From the NCBI GenBank assembly GCA_947685225.1, contig CANTUV010000026.1, positions 58,737,501-58,801,500 of the forward strand: DNA of 64,000 nucleotides. Direction: 5' to 3'. The notes under the pieces are model-generated. The model was not told the DNA's origin. It was given only the letters and a program-made list of their open reading frames with translations, and did not search any database. The stretch is from Garcia nutans (Eukaryota; Streptophyta; Magnoliopsida; Malpighiales; Euphorbiaceae). Position numbers and translations under genes: made by a program. Shown here piece after piece: positions 36,434 through 47,775 of the stretch; position 1 is the stretch's first letter, and the number at the start of each line of letters is the position of its first letter.

Positions 36434-37650
36434 ATGGTGAACGCTGTTGCCGTTCTTAACAGCAGCGAGGGTGTTAAAGGGACTATCTTCTTTACCCAGG
36501 AAGGAGATGGTATTTGAATACCCTTTGTTGATTTTGCCTGCAATTTGTATTTGCTAATTTCCTTCATGGATGACCATCTTCATTTCTTTTTTCCTCAGGT
36601 CCAACTACTGTGACTGGAAGTGTTTCTGGCCTTAAGCCAGGGCATCATGGCTTCCATGTTCATGCCCTTGGAGATACAACAAATGGTTGCATGTCAACTG
36701 GTATTGTTAACTGGCTGGAAAATTTTCTTCTTCTAATGCTGAAGTGGTTGGCTAAGGACCATATTTTCTGCACACAATTATGTGAAAATCTCCTCCACGC
36801 TTAATTTTTTGGTGATGTAATTTGCAGGACCACATTTTAACCCTGGTGGCAAAGAGCATGGTGCCCCTGAGGATGAGAATCGTCATGCTGGTGATCTGGG
36901 AAATGTCAATGCTGGTGATGATGGTATGCCATTGTTGTGCGATACAATCATAGTTTTTCTTCTAAACCTGTTAGTCAATATGCTACCGTTACACAGAAAG
37001 GATTTTCTTTGTTTTCTTTCTTTCCGCCTTATATAATGTTTTGTTAGTCATTGATACATCATGGATCACTAACATTTCTGGTTATTGTGTGGTTCAGGTA
37101 CTGTTAATTTCACAATTGTTGACAAGCAGATTCCTCTCAGTGGCCCACATTCCGTCGTAGGAAGGGCAGTTGTTGTTCATGCAGATCCTGATGATCTTGG
37201 CAGGGGTAAGCAAAATTCTTGCCGCGATTTCTTGCTATACCCTATTTTTACAACGACTATTTGTTGCCAAATTGCACTGAAAAGACTCCTCGTTTTGTCT
37301 TATTCTACTTTGACTTCCATTGCCTGATCAAAGGGAGAAACAGGCTTAACTCATTGCATTTTTATTTTCATATCCAGGGGGACATGAACTTAGCAAAACC
37401 ACTGGAAATGCTGGTGGCAGAGTAGCATGTGGTAAGTAGTACAATGTTTTGGCCACATCAAAAATTTATTTCATCGACTATGTTATATGTTTTAGCTATT
37501 ATGCCAACTTTGTTTATGAGGTCTGATTCGCCATAGCTGAACAATTTTTCATAAATGTAGCTCGTGCCTTTGTGTCCGTCGTCCATGTATATGGGCCTGA
37601 TTTTCCAGTTATTTAATCATTATGCAGGTGTTATTGGTTTGCAAGGATAG
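36434..37650 (+). CDS. CSD1: Cytosolic Cu/Zn superoxide dismutase, six coding exons
   Basis: It converts superoxide to hydrogen peroxide and oxygen in the cytosol. Exons 36434-36509, 36599-36700, 36828-36923, 37098-37205, 37378-37431 and 37628-37650 give exactly 152 residues, the usual length of plant CSD1, with no transit peptide. Metal ligands are all present: His45, His47, His62 and His119 for copper; His62, His70, His79 and Asp82 for zinc. Cys56 and Cys145 form the conserved disulfide and Arg142 guides substrate. The GFHVHALGDTTNGC signature is intact, and the last exon codes only VIGLQG after a split Gly. The spliced leader carries a miR398-like site, implying copper-dependent post-transcriptional control. 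It lies on the same segment as the VAP27-2-like gene, as I recall for Arabidopsis. Confidence 0.97.
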
Positions 37651-38906
37651 ACTGTTTCACCAAACATCCATAATAAAAACAGCAAGGCAACTGAGATATG
37701 TATTAACCCAACTGGATAGCTCCAGAAGAAAGTTTACTAGGCAGGAACTCATGTTAAATAAAAGAACGAACTGTATTGTACTTTTGGCTTGTTTGATGTG
37801 TGAAAGTAAGCCTTTTTTCGTATCATTTGTCTCTTTCTTTGGTTCGAATTTGTATGCTTGGAGTTTGTTTTGCTTAACTTATGAATTTGAGGACGCCTAA
37901 AATTTCGAAAATAGGTAAAAACAAGGACATCAAAAGCTTGTTATAGGTAAAAACAATGAACTGCCGGTGAGAAGTTAAAAAAACATGTTTTCCCATGAGC
38001 GCTTCTAAGTAAAACTCTGTAGACAATAAGATGCGCGCTTAAAACTTGGAAGGAATTATTTCCATCCAAATTTGATGGGACTGAGTTCGAGGAAAGCCAA
38101 GAGCGTCAAACTTGCCTTGCTTCGGAGTTATCAGCTAATTGTCCCATTCAATAATTCTCCAGCTAAGTTGGAGAAACATAATAATAATATACGTGATTTT
38201 GTTAGCTTGCTAGGATGAGATACCTTGCGTGTAAATATTTTACTTGAATGATCGACGCCCTTAATTCTGAACAAATCTGATAATCCTTCTTTATTCTCTA
38301 TCCATTGTTAACCAGCGGAAGGTTTCTCAAAAAGTCAATTCAAATTCTAAATGTCTATGCTTCTTTTCTTAGATGCCAACGCTACTGATGATGTCAGATC
38401 GCTAATACGATCCATGGGTAGCAATCTGTTGGCATCTTTCGTGTCCAACTGAACTGGGTCCATTTCCAGATGCCACGTTTTCACTGATCTGCAGATTTTT
38501 TGTTTTGGCGAATTTGAAGAGATGAAGGTAAAATTTGTAGATAAACTGTTGCTTTACATCCAATTTTCAGTGAGCTCCCGGATACCTCTAAAATCAATTG
38601 GAACATAAATCAATAAATTCAGGTATTTGATAAAATCGCTGCAACGAACTCGTAGTGGTATCTTAAATACTTGCCTTGATGCCAAATACAACTTTTTGAC
38701 CATTAATCATTGCTTAATTTGAATTTGAATTACCATTCAGTCTTCTAGGTCTAAGCCTTCTGCGACTGCAAGCTTCCAAAAGCTAAACCGACGTCGTTTG
38801 TTATGCGCAATTTGAAACGCAATCACGCTAAAAGCTTGTCGTTTTATTTATCCATATATATGCACGCAATACTCTTATGCAATTTTATTTAACTAATAAT
38901 AATATA
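37651..38906. other. CSD1 3' UTR and downstream intergenic DNA
   Basis: The 3' UTR probably extends past an AATAAA at 37757. The rest to the hAT target-site duplication has normal base composition but no supportable open frame, splice pattern or repeat end. Confidence 0.5.
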
Positions 38907-38914
38907 ATTATAAA

Positions 38915-41900
38915 CAGGAGCGGAGGGAAAGGGGGACCTCTAGTAGCCTTGGCCCCACCAACCCAAAAAAAAAATTAAGTTATTAAAGTTTACTTTTCTT
39001 GTTGTCTACTGTAGTAATATGTACAACATGGGCCATACAATGATGATAAGCCCACCAATTTAATAATCCCCCCCCTTTTTTAATCAAACTAATAATATAT
39101 TAATATTAAGAATGTAAAAGAACAGACGAGACGGCTGTTCTTCTTGTTTTTGCACAGTATACCTAATTTGTTTATTTTTGTCTTCTGTGCTACAAGAAAG
39201 AGGAAAAGCTACTCATACCATCCAATTTTTTATTGATAATAAAACAAATTACAAAAAGGTAACTCTTAAACCACTATTGATATTTTAATTTTTAGCACTA
39301 TGTCTATTTGTTAATTAATTTTCTTATATCTCAACATCAGAGTTTAGAAAGGGGTTGGATTGTATAAATGATAATTTAGGAAGGGGTTGCTGGATGTGTA
39401 AAAAGTTTATTTACCTCTATTTTAATCCTTTAGTGCTTATATACTTTTAAAAAAATTTAGTGTATGAATATGATGACTGATTTTTGACAATTGAGTTATG
39501 AATAAATGATAATGTAGTAATTATATCATTAGATATAATCCAACAGCAACCATTGTATGAATGTTTTAGAGATAAATATGGTGGATGTTTTCAACAAAAT
39601 AAATATGAAAGATTTGGATAAATGTTCTTGTGAAATTATTCCAAAAGTGGATTAATGATGGATGTATGATGTATCAACCATTTTTTTTCCCGAAAATAAA
39701 TGTTGTGGAATTTTTTATCTTTTAATATTTATTAGTATAAATAAGATGAATTTTTATTAGAATTTTAAAGAAATTGTTGAATTTTTATTTTTGAGATGAA
39801 GTTATTTTTTTTTTACTTCTTCATAAGTTTAGTATTTAATGAACTAATGTGTTAATGTTTTAACAGATGTTGAAATCAACGAAAATTGATTCATTTTTTA
39901 AGAAAAAAGAAAAGAATCAAAATAACTCACCACCAATTGAGGCAGCTTGCAAACCAAATGATGATGATATTTTACAAGAGCAACCGCCATCTAAAATTCC
40001 AAAGATGGATCATCAAGCAAAATATAATGGAGAAGAGATTGATATTGCTTCATTAGTACGTGATCCTGGCTTACGTTCTCAAATTTGGGAATATGCAATT
40101 AATCAACGAGATGAGATTCGAAGAGCATATATCAAATATGGACCATATAGATCTCTTCCATCTGAATTTTCATATCCTTTTTCTGGTTCAGAAAATCATC
40201 GTCGTAGGTTTCAAGAAAGTTGGCTAAGAAAATTCTCATGGTTAGAGTACTCACCTGCCAAAGATGCTGCTTTTTGTCTTCCATATTATCTTTTCAGTAG
40301 TAAATCAATTGGAAAATCTGGGAGTGATATATTTACTGCTACAAGATTCAAAAATTGGAAAAAAGTCAATAATGGCAAAGATTGTGCATTTTTATCTCAT
40401 ATGGGAAAAACTCCTAATTCATCACACAATGTTTGTGTCAAGTCTTATGAGGATCTAAGAAATCAATCAAGCCACATTGAGAAGACAATTGAAAAGCAAA
40501 GTTCACAACAAGTTCAAAATAATCGATTGCGGTTAAAAGCTTCCATAGATGCTGTTCGATGGTTATCTTTTCAAGCTTGTGCATTTCGAGGGCATGATGA
40601 ACATCCTGATTCAGAAAATCAAAGTAATTTTCTTGAAATGTTAGATATTTTAGCCTCTTATAATACTGAAGTTAATGATGTTGTGTTAAAAAATGCCCCA
40701 CAAAATGCAAAGTACACATCACCAGCCATTCAAAAGGAAATTTTACATGTGTATTCTAGAAACGTGCAGCTTGCTATTCGAGAAGAAATTGGTTGTGCTA
40801 AATTTTGCTTGATTGTTGATGAATCTCAGGATGAATCTAAAAGAGAGCAAATGACTCTTGTTGTTAGGTTTGTTGATAGAGATGGGTTTGTACGTGAACG
40901 TTTTTTAGATCTTATTCATGTTAAAGATACATCATCATTGACTCTTAAGGAGAAATTTATTCTACTTTATCTCATCATAATCTCAGTGTCGAAAACATAC
41001 GAGGTCAAGGGTATGATGGGGCTAGTAATATGCATGGTGAATGGAATGATTTGCAAGCTTTAATCCTTAAAGATTGTCCTTATGCATACTATGTCCATTG
41101 CTTAGCTCATCAATTGCAATTAGTTCTTGTTGCAGCAGCTAGAGAAGTGGCAGATATTCATGCATTTTTCAAAAATTTATCCTTTATTGTTAACACTGTT
41201 AGTACATCTTCTAAACGCAATGATGAGTTACAAGCTCAACAAATAGCTGAAACCAAAAGGTTAGTTGAAAATGATGAGCTTGACACTGGAAAAGGAGCTA
41301 ATCAAATTAGAACTCTACAGCGACCTGAAGATACTAGATGGAGTTCTCATTTCAATTCCATATGCAGTCTCATAAGCATTTTTAGTGCAACTTGTTCAGT
41401 TCTTCAAACTATAGCTGTTGATGGATCAAATTTTGCTCAACATGGTGATGCTAAATATGCTCTAAAGTTGCTAATATCTTTTGAATATATATTTATTTTG
41501 CATGTAATGAAAGAGCTTATGAAAATTAGTGATGCATTATGTCAGTGTTTGTAGCTAAAATCTTAAGATATTTTAAATGCAATACATTTAGTATCTCGTA
41601 CAAAATTATTGATTCAGAGATTAAGAGATGAAGGTTGGGAGGCTTTGTTACAGAATATGGTATCATTTTGTAAGCAGCATAATATTGAAATTCCTGATAT
41701 GAATGCACACTTTCCCAACATAATTCGATCTCGGCTCCAAAAAGACATTGTGACAGTAGAGCATCATTACCGAGTGGATATATTTATTGCTACTATAGAT
41801 AAGCAATTATAAGAGTTGAATAGCAGATTTAGTGAGCAATCAACAGAATTACTTATTCTGAGTACAGCTTTGTCTCTAAGAGATTGTTTTAAATCATTCA

Positions 41901-42526
41901 AAATTGATGATATTTGCACTTTGGCTGAAAAATTTTATCCAGAAGATTTTACTGATCAAGAAATTTTTTTTATTAAAGTTTCAATTACAACTTTTTGAGC
42001 TTGATATGCCTAACCATCCAGAATTGGAAAAGTTATCTACCATTGCTAAATTATGTAGAGGATTGGTGGAGACAGGAAAGTCTAATTCATATCCATTGGT
42101 TGATAGGTTGATTCGACTTATTTTAACTCTTCCAGTTTCGACAACAACTAGTGAGCGAGCTTTTTTAGTTATGAAAATTTTAAAGACAAGGCTTCGTAAT
42201 AAGATGGAAGATGATTTTCTTAGAGATTCTATGATTATGTACATCGAAAAAAAAATTGCAAGAACAATTTCGGTGGATAAGATTATTGATGATTTCTATT
42301 TAATGAAAGAGCGGCGGGCAGAGCTTAAATGATGAGGTAAATCTATTATCTTCGCATTTATTTTTATTGTTTATGTGATTTACAAACTTAAATTATGAAT
42401 TATTTTATTTTGTGACTATATTTAAGTTTGACTATGATAATTTTTAAAGTTTGAAATATATAAATTTATGAATACAAAATTTAGTAGATTTGGACCCCCA
42501 AGCTTAAATTTCTGGTTCCGCCCCTG
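38915..42526 (+). mobile_element. hAT transposon (3.6 kb) with perfect 8 bp target-site duplication
   Basis: The left end CAGGAGCGGAGGGAAAGG and right end CTGGTTCCGCCCCTG form imperfect terminal inverted repeats. The flanks are a perfect duplication ATTATAAA at 38907-38914 and 42527-42534. The interior carries one transposase gene (39867-42332) with TTF-type zinc-finger and hAT C-terminal dimerisation domains. Boundaries and duplication are intact while the transposase is broken, so the copy would need a transposase supplied in trans. Its ends resemble those of the MITE at 5331-5934. Confidence 0.93.
39867..42332 (+). pseudogene. hAT transposase (TTF zinc finger / DUF4371 / hATC), broken
   Basis: The first frame, 39867-41063, has the TTF-type zinc-finger region (GPYRSLPSEFSYPF, SWLEYSPAKDAAFCLPYYLF) and then the DUF4371-like catalytic part (CAKFCLIVDESQDESKREQM). 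A frameshift near 40960 moves reading to the frame of 41030-41554 (YVHCLAHQLQLVLVAAA, RPEDTRWSSHF). That frame is cut by stops at 41552 and 41564, continues at 41609-41812, meets another stop at 41813, continues at 41816-41998, and shifts in a T run near 41970 into 41904-42332. The last piece holds the hATC dimerisation segment (LPVSTTTSERAFLVMKI). The three in-frame stops are TAG or TAA at positions where CAG or CAA (Gln) is expected. A decayed homologue lies at 53632-55950. Confidence 0.9.
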
Positions 42527-42534
42527 ATTATAAA

Positions 42535-42846
42535 TCAAAATTGTCAAACACAAATGCGATCCATTTGATCATATGATCTCTCTGTAATGAGTGATAGGTA
42601 ATAAATCCGTAATCATATATAACAAAATAAAGAAATTAATCGTAAATATGGGAAGTTTTTGATACAACATTAGAATTTCATTAAAAAAAATATCATCCCA
42701 TACATGCATGCATGCCAGCTAGAATAAGATTGTGTATATATATATATATATATTTCCATCGATGTCATCTCATAACTTCCCTATAAATATATCTCTCAAG
42801 ATCACAAACACAATTAAGGTATATAAGATATAAGCATATAACTAAA
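42535..42846 (+). promoter_or_regulatory. Upstream region of defensin-like copy 1
   Basis: From about 42596 to the ATG this region matches the upstream regions of copies 2 (about 44910) and 3 (about 47516), with shared GGTAAT(A/G)AATCC, TAACAAA(A)TA and GAAAGTTTTT-type blocks. A TATAAATA at 42782-42789 lies 58 bases before the ATG; the same box occurs before copy 3. Confidence 0.55.
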
Positions 42847-42965
42847 ATGAAGAGTACTTCATTCAACTTTGCTTTCTTGCTAGCCTCAATACTCATTCTT
42901 TCATGTTGTAAGTTTCTCTCTTATATATATTATTTACTTTTGTTCTTCAATACCCATTATTGGTT

Positions 42966-43009
<44 letters not shown>

Positions 43010-43240
43010 GTATATGTATATATGTAGGTTTTGTTGATGGGATTGAATCAAGAGAAACAACAATAGATCGAGGTGAAGGTTCCATTTAAGAGGAATAAGA
43101 GTGCTGATGATGTAGATTGTATTTTTGACAAAGACTGCATTCAGAAATGCTCTCCTAAATGTAACCGCGTTTACTGTGACGACGGCAAATGCCAGTGTGA
43201 GAGTTCTCTTCAATTAAAGCTGCCTTGCCATCCTCGGTGA
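42847..43240 (+). pseudogene. Defensin-like secreted peptide, copy 1 (frameshifted)
   Basis: Exon 1 (42847-42907) codes a signal peptide beginning MKSTSFNFAFLLASILIL. It carries three extra bases before the donor compared with copies 2 and 3. The intron, rich in TA and TATG repeats, ends at a TAG at 43028. Exon 2 opens in frame (FVDGIESRETT), but a deletion in the segment corresponding to 47975-47995 of copy 3 changes the frame, so translation stops at 43087-43089, before any mature cysteine. The downstream cysteine-rich core (43111-43240) is intact in another frame with the family spacing C-x5-C-x3-C-x3-C-x4-C-x4-C-x-C-x9-C. It is probably a recent pseudogene or a sequence error; an alternative acceptor would be needed to make peptide. 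Confidence 0.8.
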
Positions 43241-43244
43241 AGAT

Positions 43245-43830
43245 CTAAAATTGAATGTTAAACCTCCCTTGTTATTATACAAAAATATATGACGATATTT
43301 AATTTGTTATGATTCAAAAAAATTCTACTTCAGTTTAAAGATAATCAATCATGAGTTTATATTGTACATGAAATATGTAGTTAATATTAAACAATATCTC
43401 AATGTATCAATCTTAAATCTATTATATTGGAAAATATATAATTACTATTAGACAATATTTCAGTATACAGTTAATTGCATTTTTCCTATCAATTGTTATG
43501 GTTTGTAATTTGTAAACAGTATGTTTAATCAATTTGTAAAGAGTTCATTAATCATAAAGTTCTATATTTTAGTGCAAATTCTAATTATTTTCACAAGCTA
43601 GACTTAAAAAGAGGTAGGGATTTCTTTAAAAATACTCTGAAAAATAAAAATATTTTAAAAAGTATTTACTTCTCTTTTTCTATTTTAAAGATACTATTTT
43701 TTTAATTTTTAATTTCAAAAATATCCTTTTTGTCTATATTATATATATATATATTTAATATAATAAACACATATTTCATTTTCAAAGATACAAATTGAGT
43801 GTACCGAAATCTGATGCTGCATCTGAAATT
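43245..43830. other. Spacer after defensin-like copy 1, with family B repeat
   Basis: The first 300 bases share AT-rich 3' flank blocks with copies 2 and 3 (GATT/TTATGATTCAA(T/A)AAAATTCT). 43615-43800 is a family B repeat copy, beginning GGGATTTCTTTAAAAATACT. No coding exon. Confidence 0.5.
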
Positions 43831-44611
43831 TGCTAAACACCTCCACTTTCATGTCCTGGTGGTCTGATTTGTTGGGGAAATTGAAGTGTGAAAATAAATA
43901 TGATATTTTGTCAAAAATTGCATGTATTTGTTGGAGTTTATGGAAGACGAAATGATTTTGTGTTTAAAGGCATCATACCATATCCAACATTCACTATTCA
44001 GAGAGCCTACTTAATGCTTTCTGATTCTATGAATGCTCAATTTATGAGTACTCCTCACAACACTAATTTAATTTCCCCAGGGATGCTTGGGTACCTCCAT
44101 CACATAGTTGGATTAAATTTAACACTGAAACCAATTTTATTCCTAATGCAGATTTTGCAGGTGCAGGCATAGTGGTCAGGAATTCTAATGGATTTATGAT
44201 AGATGGAGTTGCTTATATTATTCAATCCTTTTCACCTACTAGCATTGAAGCACAAGTGCTGCTAAAGGTTGCTCAAAGAGCAAAACAATTCAATTTACAA
44301 AGGTGTATCTTTGAATCAGATAACCAACAACTCATCCAAGCGATAAATTCACCATATTTCTGTCCTTTTGAAATAGATAATTATGTACTGCAATTAAGCA
44401 TATGGCAAGCACTTCTGTTAATTTTGTGTTTTGTTTATGCTAATAGGAAGTGTAATAGACCTGCTGATTGGCTTGCATCAGCTATTTCAAAATCTGTACT
44501 TAGTCATGACTGGTTGTATAACCTGCCTCAGCAGCTCAATAGGCTGCTCTTGTTGGATTCTCCTGTTTCTTCTTCTTCTAATTAATTGAAATATTCCAGT
44601 TCAAAAAAAAA
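43830..44611 (+). mobile_element. 5'-truncated L1-type LINE tail (RNase H end) with poly-A
   Basis: WWSDLLGKLKCENKYD near 43858 and a broken WSLWKT segment precede an RNase H domain (44150-44584). The domain has a GAGIVVRNSNGFMIDG start, IEAQVLLKVAQRAKQ, CIFESDNQQLIQAI and NRKCNRPADWLASAIS. A short non-coding tail ends in an A run at 44602-44611, as expected for an L1 3' end. Only the last ~780 bases of the element are present. One frameshift lies near 44165. It inserted immediately before the TRAPPC6 exon 1 fragment. Confidence 0.8.
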
Positions 44612-44870
44612 ACATTAGAAGACCAGTACAGTCTATGAGTGTATAAGAGAAAATCTACTCAATTCGATTCCTTCTATAGAAGCAGAGAGAGAGAGAGTGA
44701 GAGAACGGGAAGAGAAGTAACGGAGAGTTGCATTCACAGCTTACTTACGCTAACAAACCTGATATCGCCGGCGGTCAGATTGAGGCCATTGGTTATCAGG
44801 TCGGCCGCCAGCTTGCCGAACGGTACAACCACCCCTATATGCCTTTCTAATCTCCTAACTTTCATTTCAT
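44611..44870 (+). pseudogene. Duplicated fragment of TRAPPC6 leader and exon 1
   Basis: It matches 50313-50600 across the leader (ACATTAGAAGACCAGTACAG against ACATTAGAAGAGCAGTACAG), exon 1 and about 25 bases of intron. The start codon is changed (ACG at the ATG position). A 34-base deletion removes the segment equivalent to 50454-50487 and shifts the frame. Later exons are absent. The ancestral splice site is kept: GCCGAACG is followed by GTACAACC, whereas the full-length gene has CTACAACC. It therefore preserves a splice donor that its parent lost. Confidence 0.85.
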
Positions 44871-45147
44871 TATAATGATTATATCTCTACTTTTTATGTC
44901 TATAACTGGTAATAAATCCATAATTACATATAACAAATAAGGAAAATAAGCCATAAAAATGGAAAGTTTTTAATAGCACATTAAAATTTAATTAATAAAA
45001 AAATCCCATCCCATGTATGCTACATGCCTGCTAGAATAAGATTATATATACGTCTATTCATCAATATAACTTCATGATATAAATTCCCTATAGAAAATAT
45101 AGCTCAAATCTTTCAAGATCACAAAACAATCAAGGTAGATAACTAAA

Positions 45148-45996
45148 ATGAAGAGAACTTCATTCAACTTTGCTTTCTTGCTAGCCTCAATACTCATTCT
45201 TTCATGTAAGTTTCTCTCTTTTGGATTATTTGTTGGAAAAATCGTTATTTTTTCGCTCCTCGGACCGTCTTTAAGCAGGAATAAATGAAAAAATAAAATA
45301 ACAATTGAGAAATTAAAGAGAATAAAGACACAAAAATTTAACCTGAAAAACTCCTAAATGGAGAAAAATCACGGCCGTTGCTTAACGACAACCAAGAAAA
45401 ATATTTGTTATGTGAAAAATTGTTACAACCACAACTACAAAATATTTTTCTATCCGACACACAAAATACCCCGAACCCCGAATATTTATACTCCAAAAGA
45501 CTCCAAGAACTCAACTCTAATCTCTAATATAAAACACTTGTTGTGTTTTTGTATGTTTTGAAACCAAAACCTAAACTCCCTTATATAGAAAATTTCATCC
45601 TTTCCTTTTGCATCATTTCCCGATGTGGAATTGTTTAAGTTCTATATTTTTTCTTTTTTCTTTTTTTTTTTATCAACAATGATGGCCAACATTATTCTCA
45701 TTAGCTATTACTATTTTCTGTTCTTCAATACCCATTATTGGTTTGGTACATATGTAGGTTTTGTTGATGGATTTGAATCAAGAGAAATGGCAACAAAAGT
45801 GAATGTGGTGAGTCAAGAATTTCCATTTACTGATGACATAGAATGTTATATTGACGAAGAATGTGTTGGCAAATGCTCTAATAAATGTAAGAATGTTTAC
45901 TGCATCAGAACGAAGTACCAATGTGAGATTTCTCTTCAAGTAATAGTGCCCTGCCAGCCTTATTTGCTTGTTTCAAGAGTTGAAATTGAATGTTAA
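45148..45996 (+). CDS. Defensin-like secreted peptide, copy 2 (solo LTR in intron, altered cysteine frame)
   Basis: Exons 45148-45205 and 45758-45996 join in phase 1 to 98 residues. Exon 1 is the signal peptide (MKRTSFNFAFLLASILILS). The mature part starts around FVDGFESRE, and the cysteine core runs from 45843. Spacing is C-x5-C-x3-C-x3-C-x4-C-x6-C-x9-C-x12-C: the family's sixth cysteine is Tyr (TAC for TGC). Loss of the family stop extends the C-terminus to a new final Cys, keeping eight. The intron carries a 461 bp solo LTR. The upstream TATA box is interrupted (TATAGAAAATA). CS-alpha-beta defensin-like membership is inferred from cysteine spacing; biological role unknown (defence, reproduction and symbiosis are all known for such peptides). 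Confidence 0.78.
45231..45691. mobile_element. Solo LTR in the intron of defensin-like copy 2
   Basis: The 461 bp insertion starts TGTTGGAAAA and ends GGCCAACA, and is flanked by a 5 bp duplication TTATT at 45226-45230 and 45692-45696. Removing it restores a sequence collinear with the introns of copies 1 and 3. TG..CA ends with a TGTTGG/CCAACA inversion and a 5 bp duplication define an LTR left after recombination. No internal retroelement region is present. Superfamily not assigned. Confidence 0.9.
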
Positions 45997-47515
45997 CCTT
46001 TTTGTTTATTCTACAAAAAAGAATACGAGGGTATTTAATTGATTATGATTCAATAAAATTCTAGTTGATTACAGTTTTGGAGAAATTTATCCTTATTCTA
46101 TTGATCAATAAAATATATATATTTATTGTTAGATTATATTTTAGCATATAATTGATTGTATTATTTTTTATCAGTTATGGATTATAATTTAAAAAAAAAG
46201 ATTGAATTCAACGTCAAATTTGATTAAAACTCAAAATTAAAATAAATATAAATACATATAATATAAGCTATTTTCACATTAGAAATTAATATTTAAAACA
46301 ATATATTCAAATATTATTTTTAATTTAAATTCAAGCAATCTAAATTTAAACAATCACTAAACTTATTTAAGATTAGAAAATTATAATGTAACTTTCTAGT
46401 ATACATTACTATAATTTGAGTGAAAAGCCTAAAAAATTATATAGTCAAAATGAAAATAAAAATAACAAAGTAAATTACAACAACTATTTAGGCATAATGT
46501 TCAATTTATCCATATAATTATATATACAAAATAAAAGTAAATATAAAGACATAAAATATATGTATATTAAATAATAAAATTATAGATATATGTAATAAAA
46601 TTATATATATATATATTAAATGTATATATAATAAAATTATATATATATTAAATGCAGAGAAATAATATCAAATTTTCAAAATCAATCTACCAATATCTTT
46701 GATTGAAGTTTATTGGTGTAAATAACTTGACCCATGGAGACAAATATTAACAACTCATCTCTTACACCAAAGTTTAGAATGATTTATAGGGAATTCTTAG
46801 ATTTTCTTTTTATATACCTAGCAATTTTGATGATAATATAATTTAAAAATAATTATATTATAGAATAAAATAAAATGAAAAAAATATAATAATATATTGC
46901 ATGATCATTTTATATGTTTTTATTTAGTTTAAATAATTAATTATTAAGGAAAGTTAATTTATATATATTTTCACTTTTAAACATAAACTTCAAAATAAAA
47001 ATACACAAAACTAAAAAAAATATACATAAACTGACGACAACCTCACTCTCAAATGAAAAAAAAAATTATAAAAATTTAGAGAGAAGAAGAGGGCTAGAAT
47101 TTTATATCAGAGAGGAGAAATTTCATATGAATTGATGATAGATAAATTTCTTTAATCATAAAAGGGGTGAATTTTGAGAAACATAATCTCTACATATATT
47201 TAAATTCTTAGATTGTTATTTTAATTAATAAAAGAGAAAGATAAAAAAGGAATATATATATTTAATATATTTTATAATCTTATGGGATCATAAATCAGTA
47301 TATGTTATAATTAGTTTTTATCCTATAATCTTAAAGCACAATTGTGGCCATTTGAGCTACACATCTGTGAACCCACGTGGATTTTGTCTGCCAAGTCATC
47401 ATGCTGTTCTCTTAGTTTCCTCTCTTTCTCAACAGTCGCCACAGTTACCTCTATATTATAACTATTCTTTCTTTATTTTCATAATTTGATCATATCTGTT
47501 TATAATGAATATAAT
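45997..47515. other. AT-rich spacer between defensin-like copies 2 and 3
   Basis: The 3' flank of copy 2 contains AATAAAATTCT near 46052. Beyond it the DNA is AT-rich with dinucleotide runs near 46594-46640. A less AT-rich patch at 47340-47460 has no coding potential I can identify. Confidence 0.5.
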
Positions 47516-47775
47516 AGGTAATGAATCCATTATTATATGTAACAAAATAAAGAAATAAATCATGACAAAAGAAAGTTTTTAATAGGACATTAAAATTTAA
47601 TTAAGAATTAAATATCATCCTATTCGTGCATGCTATAATAAGATTTTATATACATCTATTCATTAAAACCTTCATGACATAACTTTCCTATAAATATAGC
47701 TCGAGTTTTTCATAATCACAAAACATTTATAAGGTGCATAACATAATAAGCATACTGCATATATATATAACAAAA
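47516..47775 (+). promoter_or_regulatory. Upstream region of defensin-like copy 3, with TATA box
   Basis: It is collinear with the regions before copies 1 and 2, and includes TATAAATA at 47689-47696, 80 bases before the ATG. Conservation of this non-coding block across all three copies suggests shared expression control. Confidence 0.5.

Noticed and set aside
42907..43089. Treating defensin-like copy 1 as a short functional peptide ending at 43089
   Set aside because: It would contain no mature cysteines and ends at a frameshift relative to both other copies.
47340..47460. GC-richer island between peptide copies 2 and 3 as a hidden exon
   Set aside because: No open frame with splice signals and no similarity to neighbouring genes.
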